The notes below the pieces were generated by a model. The model made no database searches. It was not told the origin of the DNA and saw nothing but the letters and a program-made list of their open reading frames with translations. A DNA stretch of 64,000 nt from Candidatus Binatia bacterium. Lineage in GTDB: Bacteria; Desulfobacterota; Binatia; HRBIN30. The position numbers were made by a program, and so were the translations under genes. Position 1 is the stretch's first letter, and every line of letters begins with the position of its first letter. The stretch spans positions 49,666 to 113,665 of the forward strand of contig CALAMI010000028.1 in assembly GCA_937925685.1 (NCBI GenBank), given 5' to 3'. Below are positions 35,303 through 44,143 of this stretch, piece by piece.

Positions 35303-37008
35303 CTTTTGTCTTCCGGGGCAGCTGCGAACACGGCCATGAACTCCTCTACCGAACGCACCGGCACGCCGCAGCGTTGGCCTAGCCTGACAATTTCGGGCAG
35401 GCGAAACCGGGCTGCGCTCATGAGATCCTCTCGCCCGAAAAGCTCGAGGGTTGCCCCATCGAACAACACCCGGCCTTGATGCAACAACACGACTCGCTCG
35501 GCGTATTCTGCCACCAACCAAGCAGTGTGGGTGATCATGATCACCGTCATGCCCTGCCGGTGTAGTCGGCAGACGAGTTCCATGACTTGCCTTTGCTCGT
35601 TGTAGTCGAGACCGGTCGTGGGTTCGTCGAGAATCAATACTTCTGGCCGCAGTGCCAAAAGCGACGCTACCGCTAGCCGTTGGCGCTCGCCTTTCGTAAG
35701 CCAAAATGGGTCGTCGTCGGCCCGTTCGAGCAAACTCACAGCGGCAAGAGCCTCCCGCACGCGCTCGTGCATGACTTCCTCCGACAAGCCGAGATTGCGC
35801 GGCCCAAAGGCGACCTCGTCCCAAACTCGGGCGGCGAAAATTTGGTGGTCCGGATTCTGAAAAACGTACCCCACCGAAGCCGCACGGTCGACCGAGGAAA
35901 TACCGAGAATAGGGGTCCCTTTCAGACGAACTTGGCCTCGCAAAGGCCGCAGTAAGCCGTTGAAACACTTTGCCAACGTCGTTTTCCCCGACCCGTTGTG
36001 GCCCAGGAGTGCCACGAACTCGCCCGCACGAATTTCCAGCGACACGTCTGCCAAGACAAAGGGTCCCCCTTCGTCGTACTGAAACCAGAGCTCATCCGCC
36101 GCCAGCAAAATCTGGTCACGCGATGTTCGCGGCTGCCCCCGTCGCGCATGCAACGAACCTAGTGCTGTCCGCGCCAATCGTTCCTCGACCTTTGCCGCAG
36201 CCAGTTCGGGGCTCGCGGGCACTTCACTCCAACCTGCGCGGTACGCAAGCAGGGCGAGGTCTGGAGGCCGCACTGCGCAACGCCGGAACCATTCGGGGTC
36301 GCGCAGTGCATCCCGTGCTGCCATGTCGCCAACGACCCGCCCTTCAGCCAAGAACACAATACGGTCGGCCATTTCCGCAGCAAGGGCTTCGTGCTCCACG
36401 ACCACCAGGGTTCGACCCTCCTTCCGCAACCGCGCCAGCACAGCCAGCACTTCCTCTTTGCCGAGGGGGTCTAAGTCGGTCGTAGGCTCATCGAGCACCA
36501 ACAATTCCGGCCCTAACGCGAGCATCGCGGCGATGGCTAAACGCTGTTTCTCGCCGCCAGAGAGAGTTGCAGGATCACGCCGTTCGAACCCCTCCAGCCC
36601 CACCGCCTGGAGAGCCGCGTGTACCCGTTCGCGCATCTCTGCGGGGGGGACCGCGAACTGCTCCAGTGCAAACGCGACTTCGCAATCCACCGAGGTGGAA
36701 AACAACTGGGCCTCGAAATCCTGGGCGACCAATCCAATGCGGCCAGCGAAGTCGGCCACGGTATGCTGCTCGCATCGTTGCCCCAACAACCAAATCTCCC
36801 CCGTCAACGTGCCCCCCTGAAACGAAGGAATGGTGCGATTCAACAGCTTCACCAACGTGCTCTTACCTGCATGACTGGCGCCCATGATGAGCACCATCTC
36901 TCCGCGCCGGATCGCCAAATCGACTTGGCGCAACGCCGGCGATAGCGCGCCTTCGTAGGTGAAGGTTACATGGTGGAGGTAAGCAGCAAATTGTGTCGGT
37001 ACGCTCAC
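35299..37008 (-). CDS. ecfA: Fused tandem ATPase of an ECF transporter (EcfA-EcfA')
   Basis: One 569-residue chain carries both ATPase domains. Domain 1 (about 8-235) has Walker A GASHAGKST, signature LSGGEKQR and Walker B ELLVLDEPTTDLD. Domain 2 (about 305-550) has Walker A GHNGSGKTT, Walker B EVLILDEPTTGLD and a signature written LTKGERQR instead of LSGGQ. A degenerate second signature implies one of the two ATP sites may be weak. Together with the S component (upstream, one base apart) and EcfT (downstream, overlapping) it forms a complete dedicated importer. Confidence 0.93.
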   Translation of the reverse strand: MSVPTQFAAYLHHVTFTYEGALSPALRQVDLAIRRGEMVLIMGASHAGKSTLVKLLNRTIPSFQGGTLTGEIWLLGQRCEQHTVADFAGRIGLVAQDFEAQLFSTSVDCEVAFALEQFAVPPAEMRERVHAALQAVGLEGFERRDPATLSGGEKQRLAIAAMLALGPELLVLDEPTTDLDPLGKEEVLAVLARLRKEGRTLVVVEHEALAAEMADRIVFLAEGRVVGDMAARDALRDPEWFRRCAVRPPDLALLAYRAGWSEVPASPELAAAKVEERLARTALGSLHARRGQPRTSRDQILLAADELWFQYDEGGPFVLADVSLEIRAGEFVALLGHNGSGKTTLAKCFNGLLRPLRGQVRLKGTPILGISSVDRAASVGYVFQNPDHQIFAARVWDEVAFGPRNLGLSEEVMHERVREALAAVSLLERADDDPFWLTKGERQRLAVASLLALRPEVLILDEPTTGLDYNEQRQVMELVCRLHRQGMTVIMITHTAWLVAEYAERVVLLHQGRVLFDGATLELFGREDLMSAARFRLPEIVRLGQRCGVPVRSVEEFMAVFAAAPEDKR

Positions 37009-37009
37009 G

Positions 37010-37792
37010 TTACAACAGGAATAAACCTACCAGCACCACGGCGAGCACCGGAACCAGCCCCCACCCCACAGCCAACGCGTTCGTGCCGCCCACAGTCCCC
37101 TCTGGCACCCACGGCAAGGTCATGCTTCCGCTGGAGAGTCCATTTCCGAGCCACATCCCCACAACCACAGCACAACCGACCATGGTCAAGCCCAGGTAAG
37201 CCGCTGCACCGGTACGCACCTGGCGCCCCCGCAGCACGTGCCGGTACGTCAAGCGCCCGCGCTCGGCTCGAGGATATACCACCGCCAAAAGAAACGGAGC
37301 AAGCAAGAGGCTAGCGAGCATATTGTTGATCCACACAATGTTGCCGAGAACGCGAAACGGAACGAAGCCCAGCAAGTTCAGGCCCCAACCAATCACCAGC
37401 GCGCAGGCACCACTGGCCAGTCCCACCACGGCTGCGAACAAAAGCCACTCAGTAGGCCGGCGGAGGACGGGGCTGCGCTCGGTTAGAAGTTCCCAAGTTC
37501 GATACGGCAGAAAACCGTAAAGAAAATTACCCCAGAATCCGAAGAGATCCCCGGGGCCGAAACCCCCGAAAAAGTCACCGATGACGTTCCCGATGGCCGC
37601 ACCCCAAGCCGCAGCGGGTCCGAAGAGAAACGAACAGACCACTGGAATGGCGTTCGCCGGCCGCAGCTCCGTTACGCCCGGAATAATCGGCAAGACCTTA
37701 AACGGGATCAAAATGGCAGCGTACAACGAAGCCGTCAGGGCGGTGAACACGACCATGCGCGTGTTCCGCCACATCCCGATGAGTTCTCCCAT
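37010..37792 (-). CDS. ECF transporter substrate-binding (S) component, QueT-like
   Basis: A 260-residue membrane protein with about six helices. The N-terminal part matches S components: MVVFTALTASLYAAILIPFKVLP, then ELRPANAIPVVCSFLFGPAAAWGAAIGNVIGDFFGGFGPGD. That glycine- and aspartate-rich loop is like QueT/CbrT-type S proteins, suggesting a queuosine precursor, cobalamin or similar ligand, but I cannot tell which. The first helix carries the AxxxA-like ALTASLYAA interface for EcfT. Gene order S-AA'-T is a single operon. I see no riboswitch in the short leader. Confidence 0.78.
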   Translation of the reverse strand: MGELIGMWRNTRMVVFTALTASLYAAILIPFKVLPIIPGVTELRPANAIPVVCSFLFGPAAAWGAAIGNVIGDFFGGFGPGDLFGFWGNFLYGFLPYRTWELLTERSPVLRRPTEWLLFAAVVGLASGACALVIGWGLNLLGFVPFRVLGNIVWINNMLASLLLAPFLLAVVYPRAERGRLTYRHVLRGRQVRTGAAAYLGLTMVGCAVVVGMWLGNGLSSGSMTLPWVPEGTVGGTNALAVGWGLVPVLAVVLVGLFLL

Positions 37793-37915
37793 GCTCGCAC
37801 TCTGCTTCCGGATTGGAGCGAACCACCCAAGTGCTCCGCCACCGACGTTCTCGGCACTTTAGCGGTGCGCGGAAAGTTTTTGCATCACCCGCGGCAGCGG
37901 GGACAGGAGCGACGC

Positions 37916-38077
37916 CTACGACCGCCTCCTTGGCGGCACCGGCTGATCCCCATGAGGGGCGCCTTCCCCCTCGTGGCTTTCGCTTTCAGCGACCAAGGCA
38001 GCGTTGCACTGCGGGCAGGTCCCTTCTGGCGGCTTCACCCGGAACGAGCGCCCGCATCGCGGACATACATAGTGCAT
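37916..38077 (-). CDS. Small zinc-ribbon protein
   Basis: A 53-residue protein with a two-knuckle zinc ribbon: CPRCGRSF and, 10 residues later, GTCPQC. The rest is charged and low complexity. The ATG at 38077 has GAGGAGG upstream; the frame is open seven codons further. Function unknown. Confidence 0.6.
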   Translation of the reverse strand: MHYVCPRCGRSFRVKPPEGTCPQCNAALVAESESHEGEGAPHGDQPVPPRRRS

Positions 38078-38157
38078 GGTCTCATCCTCCTCGATCACAC
38101 CTCAACCGGGCAGCCCCGCGAGAGAACTGTTTGGTCCTTGCCACCGGCCCGAAAGAA

Positions 38158-39492
38158 TCACCGAAAGCGTTTCCCCACTGCTTCCCGAAGCTCCTCGCGA
38201 AAATCCGGGTGAGCTAATTCGACCAACGCGCGGGCCCTTTCCACATCGGTCAACAAGGAAAGATTGACGGCTCCGAACTCCGTCACCACGTACTGGACGT
38301 GGTGACGCGGAGTCGTGGTCGGCGTCCCTGGTGGAAAGTTAGCCACGACCGTGGAGACACGCTGGCCGCCGGCGTTGGCTGTCGAATGCAAGCAAATAAA
38401 GCTTTTTCCCCCTTCGCTGTCGTGCGCGCCCATGACGAAAAGCTCGTGTCCTCCGACTCCAGAGTATTGTCGCGGCCCAATGGTATCGGCCATAACCTGA
38501 CCCGCAAGGTCGATCGCCAACGCGCCGTTGATGCTCACCATCTGACGATTCCGGCGAATGATTGCCGGGTCGTTCACATACTGTACCGGCAGCATGCGCA
38601 CTTCGGGGTTCCGATGGACCCAGTCGTACAGCTGCCGACTGCCAGCGCAAAAAGTGGCCACCGAGAAGCCGTCGAACACGCCCTTGTGATTCGTTACCTT
38701 CCCAGCCTGGTGCAAGTGCATGATGCCATTGACCAGCATTTCTGTGTGAATACCAAAGTCACCTTTTTTTCCCTCAGCTAGCAGTTTTGCCACAATGTTC
38801 GGCACCCCCCCGATCCCGATCTGCAGGGTAGCGCCATTGTCGATGAGGCGCTCGACGTACTCCGCAATGGCACGGTCTTGATCCACCACTGCTTCTTCGG
38901 GCAATTCGAACACCGGCTCGTCCGTTTCGACAATGCAATCGACCTCCGATACGTGAATGCGATGGCCGCCGAACCGGGCGAGGCCGCACACTTGCGGCAT
39001 CGTTGTGTTGACTTCTGCAATCGCAAGCCGGTTGGGATCCCGTGCTGCCGCCAAAAACGCGTGAAAGGTAGCACCGGAATGGAGGCCAAAGTTGAGGTAG
39101 CCGTGGTCGTCCATGGGCGCAAAAGCAGAGGCGAGCACTCGGGGAGGGACTAAACGCGCATATCGCTCCCACCCTAGGAAGTCCGCGGGCAAATAATCCA
39201 CACGTGCCCCGGCCCCTTTCAGCATGCGCTCGACGGGGCCAAAAAAGCCCGAAACCAGACGCACGCCTGGCTTCTGCAACAAAGCATAGGGTCGGATCAT
39301 CAACGCAGAAAAAATCACCAAGTCGATCCAGTCGTCTCGCTCACCCAGGGCAGTGAGAAACACTGTGGGTTGGCCCGTGGCAATCGGGACCGCCAAGGTA
39401 TCTTCCCTTTGCACCAACAGCGCTGCCTCCGCCGCCGTGCGAACCTTGTCTCGGTAGATTGCCTTGGGGTCTCGGTGGCTTGCACCCGCCAT
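38158..39492 (-). CDS. Acetyl-CoA hydrolase/transferase family CoA-transferase
   Basis: A 444-residue type I CoA transferase of the acetyl-CoA hydrolase / 4-hydroxybutyrate CoA-transferase group. Visible marks are FFGPVERMLKGAGARVDYLP, QIGIGGVPNIVAKLL, FGIHTEMLVNGIMHL, whose glutamate is the likely CoA-thioester nucleophile, and YSGVGGHELFVMGA. It moves CoA between short acyl acids; the true acid pair is unknown. The ATG at 39492 follows GGGGAAG; a GTG at 39522 is an alternative. Confidence 0.88.
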   Translation of the reverse strand: MAGASHRDPKAIYRDKVRTAAEAALLVQREDTLAVPIATGQPTVFLTALGERDDWIDLVIFSALMIRPYALLQKPGVRLVSGFFGPVERMLKGAGARVDYLPADFLGWERYARLVPPRVLASAFAPMDDHGYLNFGLHSGATFHAFLAAARDPNRLAIAEVNTTMPQVCGLARFGGHRIHVSEVDCIVETDEPVFELPEEAVVDQDRAIAEYVERLIDNGATLQIGIGGVPNIVAKLLAEGKKGDFGIHTEMLVNGIMHLHQAGKVTNHKGVFDGFSVATFCAGSRQLYDWVHRNPEVRMLPVQYVNDPAIIRRNRQMVSINGALAIDLAGQVMADTIGPRQYSGVGGHELFVMGAHDSEGGKSFICLHSTANAGGQRVSTVVANFPPGTPTTTPRHHVQYVVTEFGAVNLSLLTDVERARALVELAHPDFREELREAVGKRFR

Positions 39493-39657
39493 GTTGCTCT
39501 TCCCCGGCCTCACCGCCCCCACCTAGTATCGATCAGTCCCCCGCCGCAAGACCCTTCCATGACTCGCCCCACTGAGACCCCGTCCAGGTATCCTCACAGT
39601 TGCAGAGCCCTTCTTTTTGGTGCCTTCACGGGCGGCTTGGAGCCTGTCTGGCGCAAG

Positions 39658-39984
39658 TCACTCGGCGGCTTCGTGCATCCACGTGAACACCGCCACGGCT
39701 GCAGGGAGGCCAATGGTACCGGCCGCTAAGGCTACAATCTGTTCGAGCTCCACCATGGGAATACCCACGGCTAAGGCTTTGCGCACACTGGCACGTACAG
39801 CCCCTTCGCGCATAGCACCGACAGCCACAGCTAGCTTGATCAGGCGGCGCGTCTTCGGGTCCAACGGTCCTTCGTTTCCTGCTTCCGCAATTACGTCCCA
39901 CGCTTGCCCCAACTTGGGAAAGCGTTGCACGAATTCTTGGTACGCTTTCGGTGGCTTCGGTGTAGCTTGCTCCGTGGATGCCAT
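39658..39984 (-). CDS. Carboxymuconolactone decarboxylase-like (AhpD fold) protein, active site changed
   Basis: A 108-residue helical protein with the CMD/AhpD pattern: LDPKTRRLIKLAVAVGAMREGAV, ALAVGIPMVELEQIVALAAGTIGLPAAVAVF. The helix that normally carries CxxC and a histidine reads GAMREGAVRASVRKAL here: no cysteine and no histidine. So it is probably not a thiol peroxidase-type enzyme. Confidence 0.7.
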   Translation of the reverse strand: MASTEQATPKPPKAYQEFVQRFPKLGQAWDVIAEAGNEGPLDPKTRRLIKLAVAVGAMREGAVRASVRKALAVGIPMVELEQIVALAAGTIGLPAAVAVFTWMHEAAE

Positions 39985-40113
39985 AGGTGATTGGCTACCA
40001 TGCCGCTCCGTCTCCGGTCAACCACCGCTTTCGGTCGTGCCCGGGGACCAGCATAGACAAAAGTTGCAACTCTAGGTTGCCTTGTCGGCCAATCGCTGAC
40101 TAAGGGATGCGGA

Positions 40114-42948
40114 ATGATCAACGCACCCTCTCTTGCGTCATGGGGCGCTCGCCGACGGCGAAGTGTGCTGTTCGTAGCTTTCGTCATCGCGTGGGCTGCC
40201 GGCAGCGGCTGCGGCGACGATGGCGAATCCGGGAAAGACTCGATCGCATCGCTACCGGTCGACCGAACGATTGAACTCTCCGGTCTCTCCGGTCCGGTCG
40301 ACGTCGTTTTCGACGACCTTGGGATGCCGCACGTGTACGCGCCCAATTACGCCTCGGCGCTGTACGTGCAAGGGTACCTCACCGCCCAAGCACGCTTTTG
40401 GGAAATGGATGTGATCCGCCGCTTTGCCACCGGACGCCTGAGCGAACTGTTCGGCCGCCTGTCGCTTACGACCGACGTGCAAATGCGCACCTTTTTCACT
40501 ACCCGTGACGGCCGGCGGCTTCATCGAGCGATGTGGGAACACGTGCAAGCAGTAGATCCGGAGGTGGCTCACCTTCTCGAAGCTTACAGCGCTGGCGTGA
40601 ACGCGTGGCTCGCGGACCTCAAGGCCGGACGAAACGGTACTCACTTACCCCCCGAGTACACGTTGGTCGGAGTTCTGGGATTCACCGCCGAGCAACTGAC
40701 GCCGTGGGATCCAGCGGATAGCCTTGCCGTGGCACGTCTCCAAGCGTTCAGTCTCTCCGACACTTCCGGAGACGAAATCCAATGGTTCCGGGCGCAGCAA
40801 CATTTGCCCGAGGCAGTTTTTCGTGACGTCTACCGTTTTGCGCCCTCGGCACCAACCACGGTGCTTCCCCCGCGGGTGGCTCGGCTAGCAAGCCGCTCCT
40901 CACCCGCAACCGCGGATCGGCTTCTAAGCCCGCCGCCCAGCGTTCTGGAGGACCTCGCGAGCATGTTCGACGAGGTCGCAGCCAATTTACCCTTCGGTCG
41001 GCGAAACCGTGGTGCAGGAAGCAACAACTGGATCGTGTCACCAAGGCTAAGCCAGAATGGGCATGCCCTCCTCGCCAACGATCCCCACCTTGCGCTGTTC
41101 AATCCGCCCGTTTGGCATATGCTGCATCTGGCGATTGCCGATACCCAGGAGGACGTGATCGGAGTGATCTTCCCCGGCCTTCCAGGTGTGATTTTGGGCC
41201 ATAACCGCAGCGCCGCTTGGGGGGCCACCACTGCGGGGTACGATGTCACCGACGTGTACGTCGAGGACTTGCAAACCCCTGCAGACTATCCAGCCTCCCC
41301 CCGAACCGTTCGCTTCCGTGGTCGTCGCGTGCCCGTTCTGAGGATCGAAGAGCCCATTGCGATGCGCGGTCGGCCGCAGCCGTTCATGCTCGTGATCGAG
41401 GTGGTGCCCCACCACGGGCCGAACGTCGCCGACCCGAACCTCAACGACGACCTGGTCGGGCTCGCAGCTACGGGCATGACGGTGCGATGGACCGGGCACG
41501 AGATCACCAACGACGCCCGCTTTCTGTTCGACCTCATGCGGGCGCGTAACGTGAACGACTTCCGTGCCGCCTTGCGAAACTTCGGGGTGGGTGCCCAGAA
41601 CTGGATTTGGGCCGACATCGAGGGAAACATTGCCTATTCTACCCAGGTTCTGATCCCTCAAAGGCCCCGGGACGTCGTTCCGTATCTGCCTTTGCCGGGT
41701 ACCGGAGAAGCCGAGTGGTTGACAGATGCCGAAGGGCGAACGCTTTGGCTTGCCAGCGAAAAAATCCCGCAAGCGGTCAATCCCGAACCTGGTTTCCTCG
41801 TTACCGCCAACAACGACCAAGTGGGTGGCACGCTGGATAACGACCCGCTCAACGACGACGTGTACCTTGGCTACCAGTTCGCCAACGGCTTTCGCGCCCA
41901 GCGGGCGACGGAGCTTTTAACCAACGCCATCACCCGTAGCGGGGCCGGCAAGCTGCGCTTGGAAGATATGGCTCGCTTCCAATACGACCACAGCTCGAAA
42001 GAAGCCGCGCGCTTCCTTCCGTTTCTGTTCGCCGCAGCCGAACGGCGGAGTGAACTCGTAACCCCAGAAATGGCCGAGGCCTTAGACCGCTTACGGCGCT
42101 GGGGAGAAGAACGCGACGGCTCGCCACCGTTCGATGCCTCTGCTGGCATCGACCCCGGCGAAGAACGCCCCGACGTGCCTCCGCGCTCTCGACCCGTGAC
42201 CGCAGAGGAAAAGGAAGATGCTGTTGCCACCTCGATTTTTGCCGGATTCCTGACGCGCTTAAACCGCCTGACCTTCGCCGACGACTTTGCCGGGACGGGG
42301 ATCGATGTGCCCGGTGGAGACGATGCGACCCGAGCCCTCCTCCACTTGCTCGAGGACGAAGCGCGCACCGACCCTGGTTTCGTCGTGCACACTAAAGACG
42401 CAACCGGCGAAAGTTCCCTTTGGGACGACCGTAACACCCCCGAGCGCGAGAGCCGAGATGAAATCTTGCTTCGTGCACTCCGCGAAGGACTCGAATTTCT
42501 GCAACGGAAATTTTCCACCGACAACCAGCAACAATGGCTCTGGGGACGCATGCACCGCGTCCGCTTCCAGCACTTTTTGGGTCAGGCTGGGTTGAACATC
42601 TTCGACCTCGGCCCTTTTCCCGCTCCCGGCTTTCGCGAAACCGTCAACCCCGGTGGCTTTAGCCTCAACAGCGATCAGTTCGAGTTTTCCGGTGGAGCTT
42701 CGATGCGATTCGTCGTCGAACTCGACCCTCGTGGCATTCGCGCCCGCAACGTTCTACCGGGCGGTAACAATGGCGATCCCGGCGGTACCGCCGACGACAA
42801 TCGCTTCAATCGAATTCAACCCGAGATCCATTTTGGCGAGTGGGCGCCAGCGTGGATTCGCGGCGAGACCTTCGCCTTTCGTTTCCAGCGCAACGAGGTA
42901 GCCAACGCCGCCCGGCGCAAGGTCCGCTTCGCTCCCCCGAGAAGCTGA
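40114..42948 (+). CDS. Penicillin acylase family (S45) lipoprotein
   Basis: A 944-residue Ntn hydrolase. It begins with a lipoprotein signal (VLFVAFVIAWAAGSGC, lipid on Cys33), so it is anchored at the cell envelope. The alpha chain has VDVVFDDLGMPHVYAPNYASALYVQGYLTAQARFWEMDVIR; self-cleavage is expected before Ser303 in GAGSNNWIV. HALLANDPHLALFNPP and FPGLPGVILGHNRSAAWGATTAGYDVTDVY follow in the beta chain. It is longer than most members, with an insertion between about 655 and 690. The substrate is unknown; acyl amides such as acyl-homoserine lactones are possible but unproven. Confidence 0.9.
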   Translation: MINAPSLASWGARRRRSVLFVAFVIAWAAGSGCGDDGESGKDSIASLPVDRTIELSGLSGPVDVVFDDLGMPHVYAPNYASALYVQGYLTAQARFWEMDVIRRFATGRLSELFGRLSLTTDVQMRTFFTTRDGRRLHRAMWEHVQAVDPEVAHLLEAYSAGVNAWLADLKAGRNGTHLPPEYTLVGVLGFTAEQLTPWDPADSLAVARLQAFSLSDTSGDEIQWFRAQQHLPEAVFRDVYRFAPSAPTTVLPPRVARLASRSSPATADRLLSPPPSVLEDLASMFDEVAANLPFGRRNRGAGSNNWIVSPRLSQNGHALLANDPHLALFNPPVWHMLHLAIADTQEDVIGVIFPGLPGVILGHNRSAAWGATTAGYDVTDVYVEDLQTPADYPASPRTVRFRGRRVPVLRIEEPIAMRGRPQPFMLVIEVVPHHGPNVADPNLNDDLVGLAATGMTVRWTGHEITNDARFLFDLMRARNVNDFRAALRNFGVGAQNWIWADIEGNIAYSTQVLIPQRPRDVVPYLPLPGTGEAEWLTDAEGRTLWLASEKIPQAVNPEPGFLVTANNDQVGGTLDNDPLNDDVYLGYQFANGFRAQRATELLTNAITRSGAGKLRLEDMARFQYDHSSKEAARFLPFLFAAAERRSELVTPEMAEALDRLRRWGEERDGSPPFDASAGIDPGEERPDVPPRSRPVTAEEKEDAVATSIFAGFLTRLNRLTFADDFAGTGIDVPGGDDATRALLHLLEDEARTDPGFVVHTKDATGESSLWDDRNTPERESRDEILLRALREGLEFLQRKFSTDNQQQWLWGRMHRVRFQHFLGQAGLNIFDLGPFPAPGFRETVNPGGFSLNSDQFEFSGGASMRFVVELDPRGIRARNVLPGGNNGDPGGTADDNRFNRIQPEIHFGEWAPAWIRGETFAFRFQRNEVANAARRKVRFAPPRS

Positions 42949-43592
42949 TGGGCCGGAGGTCGTGCTGCGGAAGTCTGGAAAAAAAAGAGGTGGCGCTTTC
43001 ATCGAACCGCGCCCAGCAGCCCGTAGGTGTCACCGCCATCGAGTGCTCACCCCTACCCCTCTGTAACTCTCCGACAACTGGAGTGTTCACTGACCATGAC
43101 AGACTTTCAGGTCGTTCGTTTTGGGGCGAAGTCTTCCGGCTGTCCACCAGCAGACTTGCACCCTCGCTCCTCACCCACCATCGCCGCCACCGTTGCAGCG
43201 CGAAGCAGCGAGAACACCGCGCGCTCCTTGGCTTGGAGCCCTCGGGGTATGACTCATCTCGCACCGCTCGACCCGGCTGTTCGCCCGATGCGCATCCACG
43301 ATCAGGCGGCACTCGGCTTACAGACGATCTCAGGCATGCCCGAGTGTGTCCCCGGATCTCGGCCTGCGCCGGCCTTCACTTCGCAGAGGGAGCGATCGAC
43401 ACTCTGTCGACGGCGGCACCAACTCCAACCCGTAGTAGAGCTCACGCTGAAATGGTCTGGCGGCAAGCTAGGACCACCTTCGCACGAGCATCGGCTCAGC
43501 CGGCGTTGCTTTTTCTTTTCGCTGGGAGTGGGCTTCCTTAACGAAACGGCTCACGTTTGCACCATTTACCCTCAGCAAGAGAGGGGAAGCCC
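42949..43592. other. Gene-free stretch
   Basis: About 640 bases after the S45 gene. I see no protein with recognisable features; open frames on both strands look like shadows. No hairpin terminator was found. Confidence 0.45.
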
Positions 43593-44143
43593 ATGGAGGC
43601 AAGTCAGGCCAAGGCTATCTTCGATCAGCTCGTCTATGAAATCGACGCGGTGATAAGCGATGTACGGCGCGCGGCTGAGGAGGCTCTTCAGCAAAACGAG
43701 TTCGACCAGGCCGCCCGCGCTACCCATTTGGGAAAACAATTGCAAGCCTTTCGCGCCGGGCCATGCTAATGCGAACCGAGTGGGAAAAGTTGTTCGGTAT
43801 GCATGCAGCCCGAGCAAGTCGACCGGCGCAGCAAGGCCGCGGGCGGCAGATGCGGGGGACACCGTTGCTGGCCTAGCGTCAGCCCCTTTTAGAAACTCTC
43901 GCAGAGTTGGGTGGCTCTGCCCGGATGCAATCGGTGCTGGAGCGAATGGAAGAGAAGCTGCAATACACTCTCCCCGACTTTGATCGAGAGTCCTTGCCAT
44001 CGGGCCCCATTCGGTGGAAAACCAATGTACAATGGTGTCGTCACAAGTTGGTTCCGGAAGGCCTGATGAAGAGCGACTCGCCGTGGGGTCTGTGGGAGAT
44101 CAGCGAGGAAGGGCTCCAAGCCTTGAAGGGTGGGCGCAGATAG
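43593..44143 (+). pseudogene. Broken winged-helix gene (Mrr N-terminal-like)
   Basis: GAGAGGGGAAG precedes an ATG at 43593 that opens EASQAKAIFDQLVYEIDAVI and a coiled-coil-like helix ending HLGKQLQAFRA. The frame then shifts: the next homologous piece, RTEWEKLFGMH, is in another frame from 43769. That second frame hits a TAG near 43874 and continues in frame to a winged helix: LLETLAELGGSARMQSVLERMEEKLQYTL, then IRWKTNVQWCRHKLVPEGLMKSD, PWGLWEISEEGLQAL. This domain resembles the DNA-binding N-terminus of Mrr-type restriction systems and phage-defence-linked regulators. One frameshift and one stop make it a pseudogene. Confidence 0.65.

Noticed and set aside
35303..35968. Long N-terminal extension of EcfT
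   Set aside because: It runs through the ecfA coding region in another frame; the EcfT homology begins at the ATG at 35302, which has an ATGA overlap.
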